The notes under the pieces: model-generated
Told to the model about the DNA's origin: nothing
What the model saw: the letters and a program-made list of their open reading frames with translations, nothing else
The model's database searches: none
Program-made: the position numbers and the translations under genes
Shown: positions 46,026-54,319 of the stretch, piece after piece
Position numbering within the stretch: position 1 is the stretch's first letter
Layout of the letters: the number at the start of each line of letters is the position of its first letter
IMG/VR virus record: IMGVR_UViG_3300023174_000052
Span: 111,595-175,594 of that record
From: a virus
Direction: 5' to 3' (one strand)
Length of the DNA: 64,000 bases

Positions 46026-46982
46026 TTAATCTTCTACATTAGAAATAGCTCTACCCTTTAAGCTTTTCCAGTCTTGTCTTGGTCTAACTTCAAGATTTTT
46101 TTCCCATACGCCCTTAAGAACTTTTGGATCTACGTTATTTTTTTCTAAAAGATAAATTAAAGCATTAATATCCTTTGGAAAACAACTTCCGCCGAAACCC
46201 ATGCTTTGTTCGCCAGTATCATCTGACGGCATTGGACCAGGAACTTGCCAGTGAGAATTACCCAGTCTTTTATCAAGAGTCGCTAATTCTATAATCGAAT
46301 TATAACTAATGTCATAACCAGCTTCGAAAAGAGCCTTACACCCTTGATACATTTCATTTGCAAAAGAAACTTTCGTAGCCAGAAAACAATTTGCTACATA
46401 TTTTACCATCTCGGCGTTTGTAGAAGACGTCTCGAATATCGGGACAGTTGGAAATGAGGACTTAAATACGGCCGTCACAAATTTAGAACTTTCTATTGGA
46501 CCACCGATGATGATTCTATCTTGGTTTCTCATATCATCGATAGCATTTGCTTCTGTTAAAAATTCTGGATTGAATACTACACTAATCGCAGATTTTTCGT
46601 ATTTTTTATTCCACGTTTCTGTAGTTCCTGGTGGTACTGTAGATTTTACTATGGCGATTCTTTGTTTGGAACTATTAATATTTTCGGATAAAACTTGTAA
46701 TACAGACTCGACAATTGAAGTATCACATGATCCATCTAAATTCATCGGAGTCGGCAAACAAATGAAATAAATCCCAGAAAATTCTTCAATAGATTCGCAA
46801 CACTCTATAAAAATCTCTAAGTTTTCGGGTGTAATAACATTTTCAAATTTGAACTGTTTAATTCCACCTTTCGAATTTTTTCCCGCTTTATCGTATGTAT
46901 AGACCTTATTTCCACGTTCGGACAAAACTGTGGTTAGACTTCCACCTACAAATCCTTGACCAATTACAGCTACGGTATGCAA
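46026..46982 (-). CDS. UDP-sugar 6-dehydrogenase (UDP-glucose dehydrogenase-like), short form
   Basis: It would oxidise a UDP-hexose to the uronate with NAD. Seen are GQGFVG (8-13), VKSTVPPGT (112-120), NPEFLTE (138-144), ATKVSFANE (202-210) and the active-site GFGGSCFPKD (262-271) with Cys267. The GFGGSC form is that of UDP-glucose rather than UDP-ManNAc dehydrogenases. At 318 aa it lacks the C-terminal UDP-binding domain of the usual 390-450-residue enzymes, so it is either a compact functional form or impaired. Start is TTG 46982 after AGGTG. Product likely feeds transferases of the cassette. Confidence 0.82.
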   Translation of the reverse strand: MHTVAVIGQGFVGGSLTTVLSERGNKVYTYDKAGKNSKGGIKQFKFENVITPENLEIFIECCESIEEFSGIYFICLPTPMNLDGSCDTSIVESVLQVLSENINSSKQRIAIVKSTVPPGTTETWNKKYEKSAISVVFNPEFLTEANAIDDMRNQDRIIIGGPIESSKFVTAVFKSSFPTVPIFETSSTNAEMVKYVANCFLATKVSFANEMYQGCKALFEAGYDISYNSIIELATLDKRLGNSHWQVPGPMPSDDTGEQSMGFGGSCFPKDINALIYLLEKNNVDPKVLKGVWEKNLEVRPRQDWKSLKGRAISNVED

Positions 46983-46998
46983 ATAAACACCTAATTTA

Positions 46999-47952
46999 TT
47001 ACCATTTAAAGTTTTTTCTATAATACTCTACAAGTTCTCGTATTTCTTCATCGAAAATCTTTTTAGGTCTCCAACCGATCGCCTTTAATTTTTCATCGTT
47101 AAGAGCGTATCTAACGTCTTGTCCTTGTCTTACATAAGATAAATCGAGATAATCTTCATAAGATAATGAATCAGATTTAAAATAATTAGAAATTATTTTT
47201 TCAACTGTTAATCTATTAGATTGTTCACAGTTTCCTGCGATGTTAAAAATTTCATTTTTAACGTTTGAATCGATAATAGAAATAACGGCTTCTGCAGTAT
47301 CATCTGCGTGTAACCAATTTCTTACGGGTTTCCCTTCATTGTGTAATCTAATCTTTTTATTACGCTGTAATAACTTAACACTTAACGGTATTAATTTTTC
47401 AGGATATTGTCCCGTACCATAATTATTCGTCGGTCTCAATATTACATAATCGATATTATACGTTCTATGCCATGCTAAAACTAACATATCGGCCGCGGCC
47501 TTAGATGCCGAATATGGATTACTAGGTTTCAATGAATCACTCTCTACGTGTTGACCGTCGACTATGTCTCCATACACTTCATCGGTACTGAAATGTATAA
47601 AAATCGGTCGACTGGCTACATTCGTAGGCTTGCTCTTAATTAGATCTAATAAATTTTGAACGCCAATGATGTTCGTTTTAATGAATGAGTTAGAATTTAT
47701 TATGCTATTTCCAACATGCGTTTCTGCTGCTACGTTGATAACGTAATCACAATCAGGTAAATAATCTAAATCACATATATCTTTCTTTAAGAAAGTAAAA
47801 TTTTCATATTGTGAAAATGTATCTAGAAAATTCTCGTTGCTGGCGTAGGTTTGAGAATCGACTCCAAGTACCCTCCAACCTTTATCTAAGCACTTTCTGG
47901 TAATATGTGAACCGATTAATCCCAAACATCCTGTTATGATTACTATCTTCAT
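46999..47952 (-). CDS. NDP-sugar 4,6-dehydratase (RmlB-like SDR)
   Basis: An extended short-chain dehydrogenase (317 aa). Seen are GCLGLIG (8-14), the STDEVYG motif (122-128) typical of dTDP-glucose 4,6-dehydratase, YSASK (147-151) and RPTNNYGTGQYPEKLIPL-type substrate region (about 173-190). It would make the 4-keto-6-deoxy sugar that the next two genes (aminotransferase and acetyltransferase) could convert to an N-acetylated amino sugar. dTDP is the likely nucleotide from the motif class, but UDP is possible. ATG 47952; weak ribosome binding site. Confidence 0.85.
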   Translation of the reverse strand: MKIVIITGCLGLIGSHITRKCLDKGWRVLGVDSQTYASNENFLDTFSQYENFTFLKKDICDLDYLPDCDYVINVAAETHVGNSIINSNSFIKTNIIGVQNLLDLIKSKPTNVASRPIFIHFSTDEVYGDIVDGQHVESDSLKPSNPYSASKAAADMLVLAWHRTYNIDYVILRPTNNYGTGQYPEKLIPLSVKLLQRNKKIRLHNEGKPVRNWLHADDTAEAVISIIDSNVKNEIFNIAGNCEQSNRLTVEKIISNYFKSDSLSYEDYLDLSYVRQGQDVRYALNDEKLKAIGWRPKKIFDEEIRELVEYYRKNFKW

Positions 47953-47956
47953 GTTT

Positions 47957-48571
47957 TTACTTGACTGTTTCGCAATTTTTAAATAATGGAAACTCTCTTA
48001 GGTCTCGATATTGAGGCTCTTCAGGTAGATCTTCGGCATGTTGAGGATAGTTTTGCATTAGCATTAGTCCTCGAGCGGCTTGTTCTGGGGTCATGTAAGC
48101 ATTATGGCCATTAATATCGATTTCATCTTCATGATACATCACTTCGCCGCGGCCTTCGTACCTAGCCTTTCTAAACCAGTCGCGTGCTTCTTCGCTATTA
48201 GTTAGAATCATTCCACCCTTTCCAATTTTTAAATGCTTTTTGATATGGAAAGAAAGACACATATAAGAGTCTTGAACATACATATTAGATGTTAATCTTT
48301 TCGCAGCGTCATAGATTGGGTACGGTTTTAGTTGATAAACACCCTTCCAACTTACTTCTTCAAACTTTACAGTTCCGCCAGCATGGATTATTGACTGTGG
48401 TACAGAAAGATAAGTCCTTGCAGGAATAGTAACTTCTTTAACGCCTAAGTATTCACAACACAATAAAATTGCGTCGGTACAATTGTCAGTTGAAACAGCA
48501 TATTTTGAACCACAATAATGCGCCATTTCTTCTTCGAACATTTTGATGATTTTGTAAGGATTATGTAGCAT
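47957..48571 (-). CDS. Compact DegT/DnrJ/EryC1-type sugar aminotransferase
   Basis: The product (204 aa) has landmarks of PLP-dependent sugar aminotransferases: GSKYAVSTDNCTDAI (21-35), TIPARTYLSVP (48-58), the PLP-ring aspartate in IYDAAKR (86-92) and SFHIKKHLKIGKGG (107-120) where Lys112 would bind PLP. It is far shorter than the 360-400 residues of the family: about 60 residues in the middle and much of the C-terminal domain are missing. No stop or frameshift interrupts it, so it appears to be a deliberately compact form. It lies between the dehydratase and the acetyltransferase, as expected for a 4-amino sugar pathway. Confidence 0.78.
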   Translation of the reverse strand: MLHNPYKIIKMFEEEMAHYCGSKYAVSTDNCTDAILLCCEYLGVKEVTIPARTYLSVPQSIIHAGGTVKFEEVSWKGVYQLKPYPIYDAAKRLTSNMYVQDSYMCLSFHIKKHLKIGKGGMILTNSEEARDWFRKARYEGRGEVMYHEDEIDINGHNAYMTPEQAARGLMLMQNYPQHAEDLPEEPQYRDLREFPLFKNCETVK

Positions 48572-48958
48572 TTATTCTCTTTCCAATAGGTAGTATTTAA
48601 TTTTAAAACCAGACGATTGAAATAATTTTAAACTGGCCTCGTTTGTTATTTTAATTTTTGCCAGGGCATTTGGAAATTTATTTTTGATCTGTTCTAACAT
48701 AAATTTTCCAACGCCTAATTTTTGATAGTCTGGATGGGTTGCGACTCGTATATCATCATTGATAACGCCGACGTATCCTGCAGGTTTATCATCGATTAGA
48801 CAGATGAAGAAGCAATCGCTATATTTCTTCATGTATTCTTTTTGTTGTTCTTCTGTGATGTAAGAAGTTTCTATAAATCCTGGGATAACTCTTGGGTCGT
48901 TTCTTAATTGTCTAATAAATTCATGATATTCGGGTTTATCAGCTTGTACTAATAGCAT
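48572..48958 (-). CDS. GNAT-family N-acetyltransferase
   Basis: The 128-residue product shows the GNAT acetyl-CoA site as HPDYQKLGVGKFMLEQI (about 75-91) and the usual beta4/beta5 pattern (IDDKPAGYVGVI, then AKIKITN). ATG 48958 follows GGTGAT and the gene abuts the aminotransferase. In cassettes of this kind the GNAT enzyme acetylates the 4-amino group made by a DegT enzyme. Substrate is inferred from neighbours. Confidence 0.83.
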   Translation of the reverse strand: MLLVQADKPEYHEFIRQLRNDPRVIPGFIETSYITEEQQKEYMKKYSDCFFICLIDDKPAGYVGVINDDIRVATHPDYQKLGVGKFMLEQIKNKFPNALAKIKITNEASLKLFQSSGFKIKYYLLERE

Positions 48959-48961
48959 GTA

Positions 48962-49750
48962 TCACCAAATGCATTCTTTTTTTGAATATTCATCGTGTTG
49001 ATTTAACCAATATCCCCGTAAATATCCTCTCGATCCGATCCACCCATTCATACCCAGTAAAGGATTAAGTGTGCTACCGATATCGACGTACGTGTTGTCG
49101 GGAAATTCTTTGTACAACTCGTATATTAGAATATTACTCAGACTAGCCGCGGAAAATAAAAATAAATGATCTTTTACATCATTTTCTTTGACCCACACTT
49201 TCATCTCGTCTACAAGTCCAATATTTCTAATGTGACAGTTATTACCTACTCTAAAATCTTTTACTAAATTTAACGGAAATTTAGACAAGTCTGCGATTTC
49301 ATTACACACGTATACGACCTTATAATCTTTCATCGCAGGTAAAGCTTGCTCTACGAATAGTGGATAATTCGAATTTATAAAAACATTAGACCAAGTCAAA
49401 TGTGCTTCATCTTTTGATAGATGGTTATCAAATTGCCATGCGAACCACTCTTCGCCAATGCAACACCTACAACATATTCCCTTATAGTAACTGTCTTGTT
49501 TATGTTCAAAACACTCTATTAACTTCTTTCTAAAATCTTGTTGTGTAGAAGGGTCAAAAACCTTATGTTCTTCGGCGCCCCAAAATCCACCATGAGCCTG
49601 GCCGTGCACTATCGCCATATTTTCCGAGATAACGATTAGTTGATTTTTAATAACCATCAACTCGCCATCTGAGAATCTCGAAAATGCAAAATGCTTTTTA
49701 TCTTTTAATAATTGAACAATATGAAAAAAATCACCCTTAAACGTTTTCAT
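48962..49750 (-). CDS. GT-D-like glycosyltransferase (DUF1792-type)
   Basis: The motif FSRFSDGE (23-30) near the N-terminus, a central KVVYVCNEI strand and a C-terminal YVDIGSTLNPLLG segment match the GT-D type transferases that act late in glycan and glycoprotein assembly (as in Streptococcus protein glycosylation). The family match is by motif and is not certain. The product (262 aa) has no signal peptide or membrane segment. It overlaps the next upstream gene by 14 bases. Confidence 0.62.
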   Translation of the reverse strand: MKTFKGDFFHIVQLLKDKKHFAFSRFSDGELMVIKNQLIVISENMAIVHGQAHGGFWGAEEHKVFDPSTQQDFRKKLIECFEHKQDSYYKGICCRCCIGEEWFAWQFDNHLSKDEAHLTWSNVFINSNYPLFVEQALPAMKDYKVVYVCNEIADLSKFPLNLVKDFRVGNNCHIRNIGLVDEMKVWVKENDVKDHLFLFSAASLSNILIYELYKEFPDNTYVDIGSTLNPLLGMNGWIGSRGYLRGYWLNQHDEYSKKECIW

Positions 49751-50183
49751 TTCTATACCTTATTGGAAAATCAGTACAAACTCCGAGACACGTAGACACA
49801 TCATCATTAAAAATTTCTGGCATTACTGCTATGCTATTCTCTATGGGTTGTTTCCCAGGATAAGCCCAAATATGACCTTTCGATGTCAAAGTAACATCGT
49901 CATTTTGATGCCAGAAATAATTGAAGTCATTAGTTTTATTGAAATGAATTATAGCTTCAATATTCTTACAATGTATCCATAATTTGTCTTTTCTTGCGCG
50001 CAACCAAGCAATATCGATTTGATATTGTGGTTCATCGTGACCTAAAAATATTTCTAATTTATCATTTATCCATACATCGACTTCGACTTCAAAATGAAGC
50101 AAAATGGCCTCGTCGATATAATCCGGACTATTCTCGAGATTCGATTTTTTTCCATTAATATTTCCACGATGAGAAATTATCAT
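49737..50183 (-). CDS. Compact glycerophosphodiester phosphodiesterase-like protein
   Basis: The N-terminus ISHRGN (3-8), with the ENSPDYIDEA stretch, a second EVEVDVW strand near residue 33 and FLGHDEPQY (about 46-54), follows the GDPD active-site pattern (HRG, E-x-D, and a later His). At 148 aa it is shorter than the usual 220-250, lacking part of the TIM barrel. It could act on a glycerophospho or other phosphodiester group in the glycan, or be a non-catalytic remnant. ATG 50183 overlaps the previous stop as ATGA. Confidence 0.68.
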   Translation of the reverse strand: MIISHRGNINGKKSNLENSPDYIDEAILLHFEVEVDVWINDKLEIFLGHDEPQYQIDIAWLRARKDKLWIHCKNIEAIIHFNKTNDFNYFWHQNDDVTLTSKGHIWAYPGKQPIENSIAVMPEIFNDDVSTCLGVCTDFPIRYRNENV

Positions 50184-50848
50184 AATTTTTCCAATTGATA
50201 ATTACCCGTATATCCTGTAGAAATATGTACACCATTGTGATTTTTAACGTAGATAAAATCAAATATTTTATTTATAGAAATTTTATTTTCTTTTAAAAAA
50301 TTCAATAATGAGACTTCATTTGAAGTATCGTTTTTCGAATGTCTATCAATTTCATAATATTCTAATACAAATCGGGATATTACATTCATCGTCGCACGAT
50401 CACCGACATAAAATTCATCATTTATCCATTCTTGTTCATTCCATTCGTTTAGATGAAAAGACTTAGCAGATGAATATATCGAATTTTTATTTAAATTATC
50501 GAATTCTAAATTGAGACTAGAACTAAAAAATAGATCGCATCTATTTTTAATGTAGAAATCATAATCATCAGGTGTTTGTTCTATGACACTTTTTAGATTC
50601 CAGAATTGCCAAAACCCAGATTGACCTGCGTTATTGTCACGATTTTGATACCATTTTGTTTTTTCTATTTCTATTTTGGGAGTAGTAAAAATTTCTTTTA
50701 TTTTTAAATCACTAGATTTCCAATCTTGATAATAATGTTCGAAACAAGAAACAAACAAATCGTATTGTCCAAAATAATGATTATAGTTTTTAACTATATT
50801 TTTATTACCTCTATAAGGTCCGGACATTATGACCGCTGCATTCTTCAA
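50180..50848 (-). CDS. Putative glycosyltransferase with R-x-D motif, 222 aa
   Basis: Pattern of a small GT-A-like transferase seen in capsule and phage cassettes: an N-terminal VIMSGPYRG strand and turn, YDLFVSCFEHYY, then a conserved YDFYIKNRCDLFF (about 96-108) with an Arg-x-Asp that may bind metal or donor. The gene at 52910-53653 has the same arrangement (YDIVVKARFDLG). Start TTG 50848 overlaps the stop of the HAD-nucleotidyltransferase as TTGA. The family is inferred, not proven. Confidence 0.58.
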   Translation of the reverse strand: MKNAAVIMSGPYRGNKNIVKNYNHYFGQYDLFVSCFEHYYQDWKSSDLKIKEIFTTPKIEIEKTKWYQNRDNNAGQSGFWQFWNLKSVIEQTPDDYDFYIKNRCDLFFSSSLNLEFDNLNKNSIYSSAKSFHLNEWNEQEWINDEFYVGDRATMNVISRFVLEYYEIDRHSKNDTSNEVSLLNFLKENKISINKIFDFIYVKNHNGVHISTGYTGNYQLEKL

Positions 50849-52227
50849 TTTTTAATTCCAAAATTTTCTATGTAATAATTTAAATCCTCAGGTGTACCAA
50901 GTCCCCACATACCAGACACATTAAAAGTCTTTATCTTTTTACCGTCTGCTATAGCCTGATTAAACACTGGACATACGTAGAATTCGTTATTGACCCTAAC
51001 ATTCTGTTCTATCATTTTCTCGGCGTATTTAACAAAGTCACTACCATTTTTCCAGTAATAATATCCCACAGTAGCTATATCACTAATAGGATTCTTCTCT
51101 GCTACTTCCGTAACATATCCTAAATCATCGATCTTTGCAAATGACCACTTTGGATGTGTAGCCTTAAACGTCACAATTCCACCGTCGACGTTCATTTCCT
51201 GCATTTTATACATAAATTCATTCGAATCCCATTCTACGAACTGATCTGAATTTGCGAAAAATAAAGGCAAATCGTTATCGATATATTCCTTGGCTAGTAG
51301 CGCAGTACACGCAGCACCCTCGGTCAAACCTTCGGTTTCTACGATTTTACAATCGGGAGTAATTAGATTTAGTAAAGTATCTAAGTTATATTTTTCACGG
51401 TGCGACTTTTGTACAACATAAATGTAGTTCGCATCTAGATTAAGATTATCTACTACGACTTGTATCATCGGTTTTCCATTAACTTCAATTAGTGGCTTTG
51501 GAAATGTGTAACCGGCCTTTTCGAAACGAGATCCTGCGCCGGCCATTGGAATTAATACGTTCATTTTTTTGTCTTTCCACTTAGGAGAAGTTAACATATT
51601 CGCACCCTTTAATTCTAGAATTTTTTTAGAAATATTATCTATTGTAACATCTTTATGATTATTAACACGTAATATATTCGATTTGCTTCTATGAGCTGCA
51701 AGTAAACCATGCGGAGAATCTTCTACAATCAGTGTCTCTTCCGGCAATACACCCAAGATTGACATTGCTTGCCAGTATATCTCTGGGTGTGGTTTACTGT
51801 TTTTTACGTCTTCATTAGATAAAATCAAGTCCATGTATTCTATTAGTCCTAGTTTCGATAGAACTACCAGTACTGTTTTTCTTATGGAGTTTGAACAACA
51901 CGCTATTTTATAATTGTTAGAATTCAACCATTTAAATAATTCGATTAGCTGGACGTTTTCTTTTAGATTCGATATCGATTCTAGCGTTAGTTTTTGCTTG
52001 ATTTCCCAGATTTTTTTATGCGTATCTATGGGCAAATTTTTATTTTTTGTTAGCATCTCTAACTTTTGGTTAGTCTTTAACCCATCGTAAAGTGATAGAT
52101 GCTCATTCATAGTAATAATAAATTTTTCGCCGGCAGCTAACTTAATCGCCTCGTTCAACGTAGAATAGTGTATTTCCTTTGCTTCGACCAAGACTCCATC
52201 TAGATCAAATGCTACTAACTTAATCAA
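50845..52227 (-). CDS. HAD phosphatase - sugar nucleotidyltransferase fusion, 460 aa
   Basis: Residues 1-205 form a HAD-superfamily hydrolase like beta-phosphoglucomutase: FDLDGVL (7-13), CSNS (111-114), KPHPEIY (145-151) and VEDSPHG (168-174). From 222 a nucleotidyltransferase follows: IPMAGAGSRF (226-235), PKPLIEVNGKPMI (243-255), later FANSDQF and a VGYYYW region. Together they could act on a sugar phosphate and its nucleotide-activated form, placing two pathway steps on one chain. The start is TTG 52227 after AGAGGGA, overlapping the stop of the previous gene. Which sugar is used cannot be read. Confidence 0.82.
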   Translation of the reverse strand: MIKLVAFDLDGVLVEAKEIHYSTLNEAIKLAAGEKFIITMNEHLSLYDGLKTNQKLEMLTKNKNLPIDTHKKIWEIKQKLTLESISNLKENVQLIELFKWLNSNNYKIACCSNSIRKTVLVVLSKLGLIEYMDLILSNEDVKNSKPHPEIYWQAMSILGVLPEETLIVEDSPHGLLAAHRSKSNILRVNNHKDVTIDNISKKILELKGANMLTSPKWKDKKMNVLIPMAGAGSRFEKAGYTFPKPLIEVNGKPMIQVVVDNLNLDANYIYVVQKSHREKYNLDTLLNLITPDCKIVETEGLTEGAACTALLAKEYIDNDLPLFFANSDQFVEWDSNEFMYKMQEMNVDGGIVTFKATHPKWSFAKIDDLGYVTEVAEKNPISDIATVGYYYWKNGSDFVKYAEKMIEQNVRVNNEFYVCPVFNQAIADGKKIKTFNVSGMWGLGTPEDLNYYIENFGIKN

Positions 52228-52919
52228 GCTATCCCTCTTAGTTTTTCATCTATTCCACAAGAAAATAAAGTTTCTTCTAACTCTTTTTTATATTCTGAAA
52301 AGTTCCATCTTCCCTTTACTATAGCGGTCGCGATGTATGGAAAAACTTCGCTATCATAGTGATATATTCCTCTTTTTTTCTCATTACCTAGAATCGAAAC
52401 AAATTCATTTCCAAAATTTTGAATCGAACTCTCAAATTCCCAGATATTTTTAGGACCGTATTTATCCAACAAATCGACTAAATGCGATTTAGAAATTATC
52501 GTAGGTTGTATAGAAAATTTTGAATATTCAGTGATGTATAAAGTATTATCAAATTTCGAAACGTAACGATTTGAACCGACAGGTATTAACTTTATCGATT
52601 TAGCGAAATTATTTTCGACGTGCGTGAAATATCTTTCGATGTGTTCATATTTTGGAGTATCGTAAAGAAACATGTCTTCATGCATGAATAGAAAGAAATC
52701 TATATTCACTTTCTCAAGACAAGATTTCAATCGTTCAGTATAACACAAGGATTCATCGTAAATAACCTGTTCACAATCTATCTCGAGATTTTCACTCAAC
52801 TTATTCACGAATAAAGTAATTTTATAGTTATTCAAATACTTTTTTATACTAACAAATAACGGTTTCCACACGTCACTATAATCTGTATGACTATAAATTA
52901 TTAAATTTCTCATTCCCAT
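52224..52919 (-). CDS. Putative glycosyltransferase-like protein, 231 aa
   Basis: An N-terminal strand-turn (LIIYSHTDYSDVW), then a FFLFMHEDMFLYD segment near residue 75 with a His-Glu-Asp acidic cluster, as found in GT-A-like enzymes of sugar cassettes. No named family. ATG 52919 or ATG 52913 (ATGA overlap with the previous stop) are both possible. Role inferred from neighbours. Confidence 0.55.
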   Translation of the reverse strand: MGMRNLIIYSHTDYSDVWKPLFVSIKKYLNNYKITLFVNKLSENLEIDCEQVIYDESLCYTERLKSCLEKVNIDFFLFMHEDMFLYDTPKYEHIERYFTHVENNFAKSIKLIPVGSNRYVSKFDNTLYITEYSKFSIQPTIISKSHLVDLLDKYGPKNIWEFESSIQNFGNEFVSILGNEKKRGIYHYDSEVFPYIATAIVKGRWNFSEYKKELEETLFSCGIDEKLRGIA

Positions 52920-53653
52920 GTAGTCTCGAGATTAATCCTATTTTCCCATAAACCATTGTTTAGCATCCAGTACTTGTATAAAGCGATTGCGTTTGATAGA
53001 TCGCCAGGATTTCCTTCAATCGACATTGCGAATTTATGAAAATCACCACCAATATGCAAATTTGTAACTACAAAATCAAAAAGACCAGTAAAGTTTTTCA
53101 TAGTTTTATGATCGCCATAAAACCACATGTCAGCTGGACCCATACGAAAATGTTGCCAATTCGCATTATATAACTTGTTCGGTTCTATATTTGTTTTAAA
53201 ATTAATGCATTGTACAGGATATGGATTTTGTCTACCAGGCCCTGACGTCCCTCTATTAATCCTTCCCAGATCGAATCTTGCTTTAACGACTATGTCGTAA
53301 TCATAATTTTGTTGATACGCCAACTTCATAGTCTCAGTAACGCTGTATAGGTGAGATATAACGTTACCAATCGGTCTTGGGCAATTTTGTAGTTTATCTA
53401 AATTTCTTTCTTTAATAAATGAAGAAAAATCTATTTGTTCCTCAAACACTGAGGCTTTAGGACGATATAGTTCAAGAATTTCATCTTTCTTTTCTTTTTC
53501 CCAACTATGAATAAAAGTATCGACTTGAACATCTTTTCTATCTAAGATGTTCTTTCTAATGTGTTCATATCCATCGATCCCTTTAGAAGATGAGTCAGTC
53601 AAAGAATCGAATAGACCATGAATACAAAGCGCGACTTTCTTTTTATTTTCCAA
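52910..53653 (-). CDS. Putative glycosyltransferase with R-x-D motif, 247 aa
   Basis: It has KKVALCIHGLF at the start, FIHSWEKEK (about 47-55), and YDIVVKARFDLG near residue 120, matching by arrangement the gene at 50180-50848, so the two are probably distant paralogues. A conserved-looking region GPADMWFYGD follows near 172. Start is TTG 53653 after AAAGGAAC. No signal peptide. The transferase assignment rests on pattern and context. Confidence 0.6.
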   Translation of the reverse strand: MENKKKVALCIHGLFDSLTDSSSKGIDGYEHIRKNILDRKDVQVDTFIHSWEKEKKDEILELYRPKASVFEEQIDFSSFIKERNLDKLQNCPRPIGNVISHLYSVTETMKLAYQQNYDYDIVVKARFDLGRINRGTSGPGRQNPYPVQCINFKTNIEPNKLYNANWQHFRMGPADMWFYGDHKTMKNFTGLFDFVVTNLHIGGDFHKFAMSIEGNPGDLSNAIALYKYWMLNNGLWENRINLETTWE

Positions 53654-54319
53654 CTACTTCGTTCCTTTGATATAGTAAGAAGGAAGATTAGTAAAATAAT
53701 CTATACCTGTCAAACATTCGATATTCTTAAATCCAATTTTTTCAAAATCGTCTATTAGAAATTGCGGATTTTCTACCCTTGAATTTTTGTATTCGACGCA
53801 ATCTTCGTGATAAGGAGCAGACACGGTTAAATCCATATAATGCAAACTAGCAAGACCACCAACTGTTAAAGAACGATAAATGTCTTTCAAAATCGAAAGT
53901 CTAATGCTGTAGTTCGAGATATGCTGGAATACGATGTGCGACATTATAAAATCATATTCATTTTCATTAGCAGGTTGAATGCTATCGCCCGGTGATTCCC
54001 ACGTATTTACTTTCGAAGAATCATAAAAAGTACTTACCCATTCTTTTGCAAACTTAGCATTTTGACCTGATATGTCGCACCCATCAACACGATTCCAATC
54101 CGCCAAGTCTAAAAGATTCTTTATATTTCTACCACAACCACAACCGAAATCAAGTGCGTTTTTATTCTTCCAACGATCTCGATTTTGCTTTACTTCTCGT
54201 AACAATAAATTCCAGTACTCGGGATCTATATTGTGATGTTGATGATTCGTATCTCTCATAAGGTGATGAGTCGATTCAAATTCATTTTTATAGTTAGATA
54301 GATATTTTTCTAATTCCAT
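53654..54319 (-). CDS. SAM-dependent methyltransferase (class I)
   Basis: The SAM-binding motif I is LDFGCGCGRN (about 57-66), followed by the acidic end of strand 2 (DGCDISGQN) and a motif near YDFIMSHIVFQHIS. Length 221 aa is normal for a small methyltransferase. In a sugar cassette it probably O- or N-methylates a sugar or glycan end. ATG 54319 follows GGGGGA; it overlaps the epimerase gene by 26 bases. Confidence 0.82.
   Translation of the reverse strand: MELEKYLSNYKNEFESTHHLMRDTNHQHHNIDPEYWNLLLREVKQNRDRWKNKNALDFGCGCGRNIKNLLDLADWNRVDGCDISGQNAKFAKEWVSTFYDSSKVNTWESPGDSIQPANENEYDFIMSHIVFQHISNYSIRLSILKDIYRSLTVGGLASLHYMDLTVSAPYHEDCVEYKNSRVENPQFLIDDFEKIGFKNIECLTGIDYFTNLPSYYIKGTK

Noticed and set aside
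50269-50276. TATAAATA about 86 bases before the GDPD-like gene
   Set aside because: Lies within the coding sequence of the putative transferase; several such matches are expected by chance, so support is too weak.
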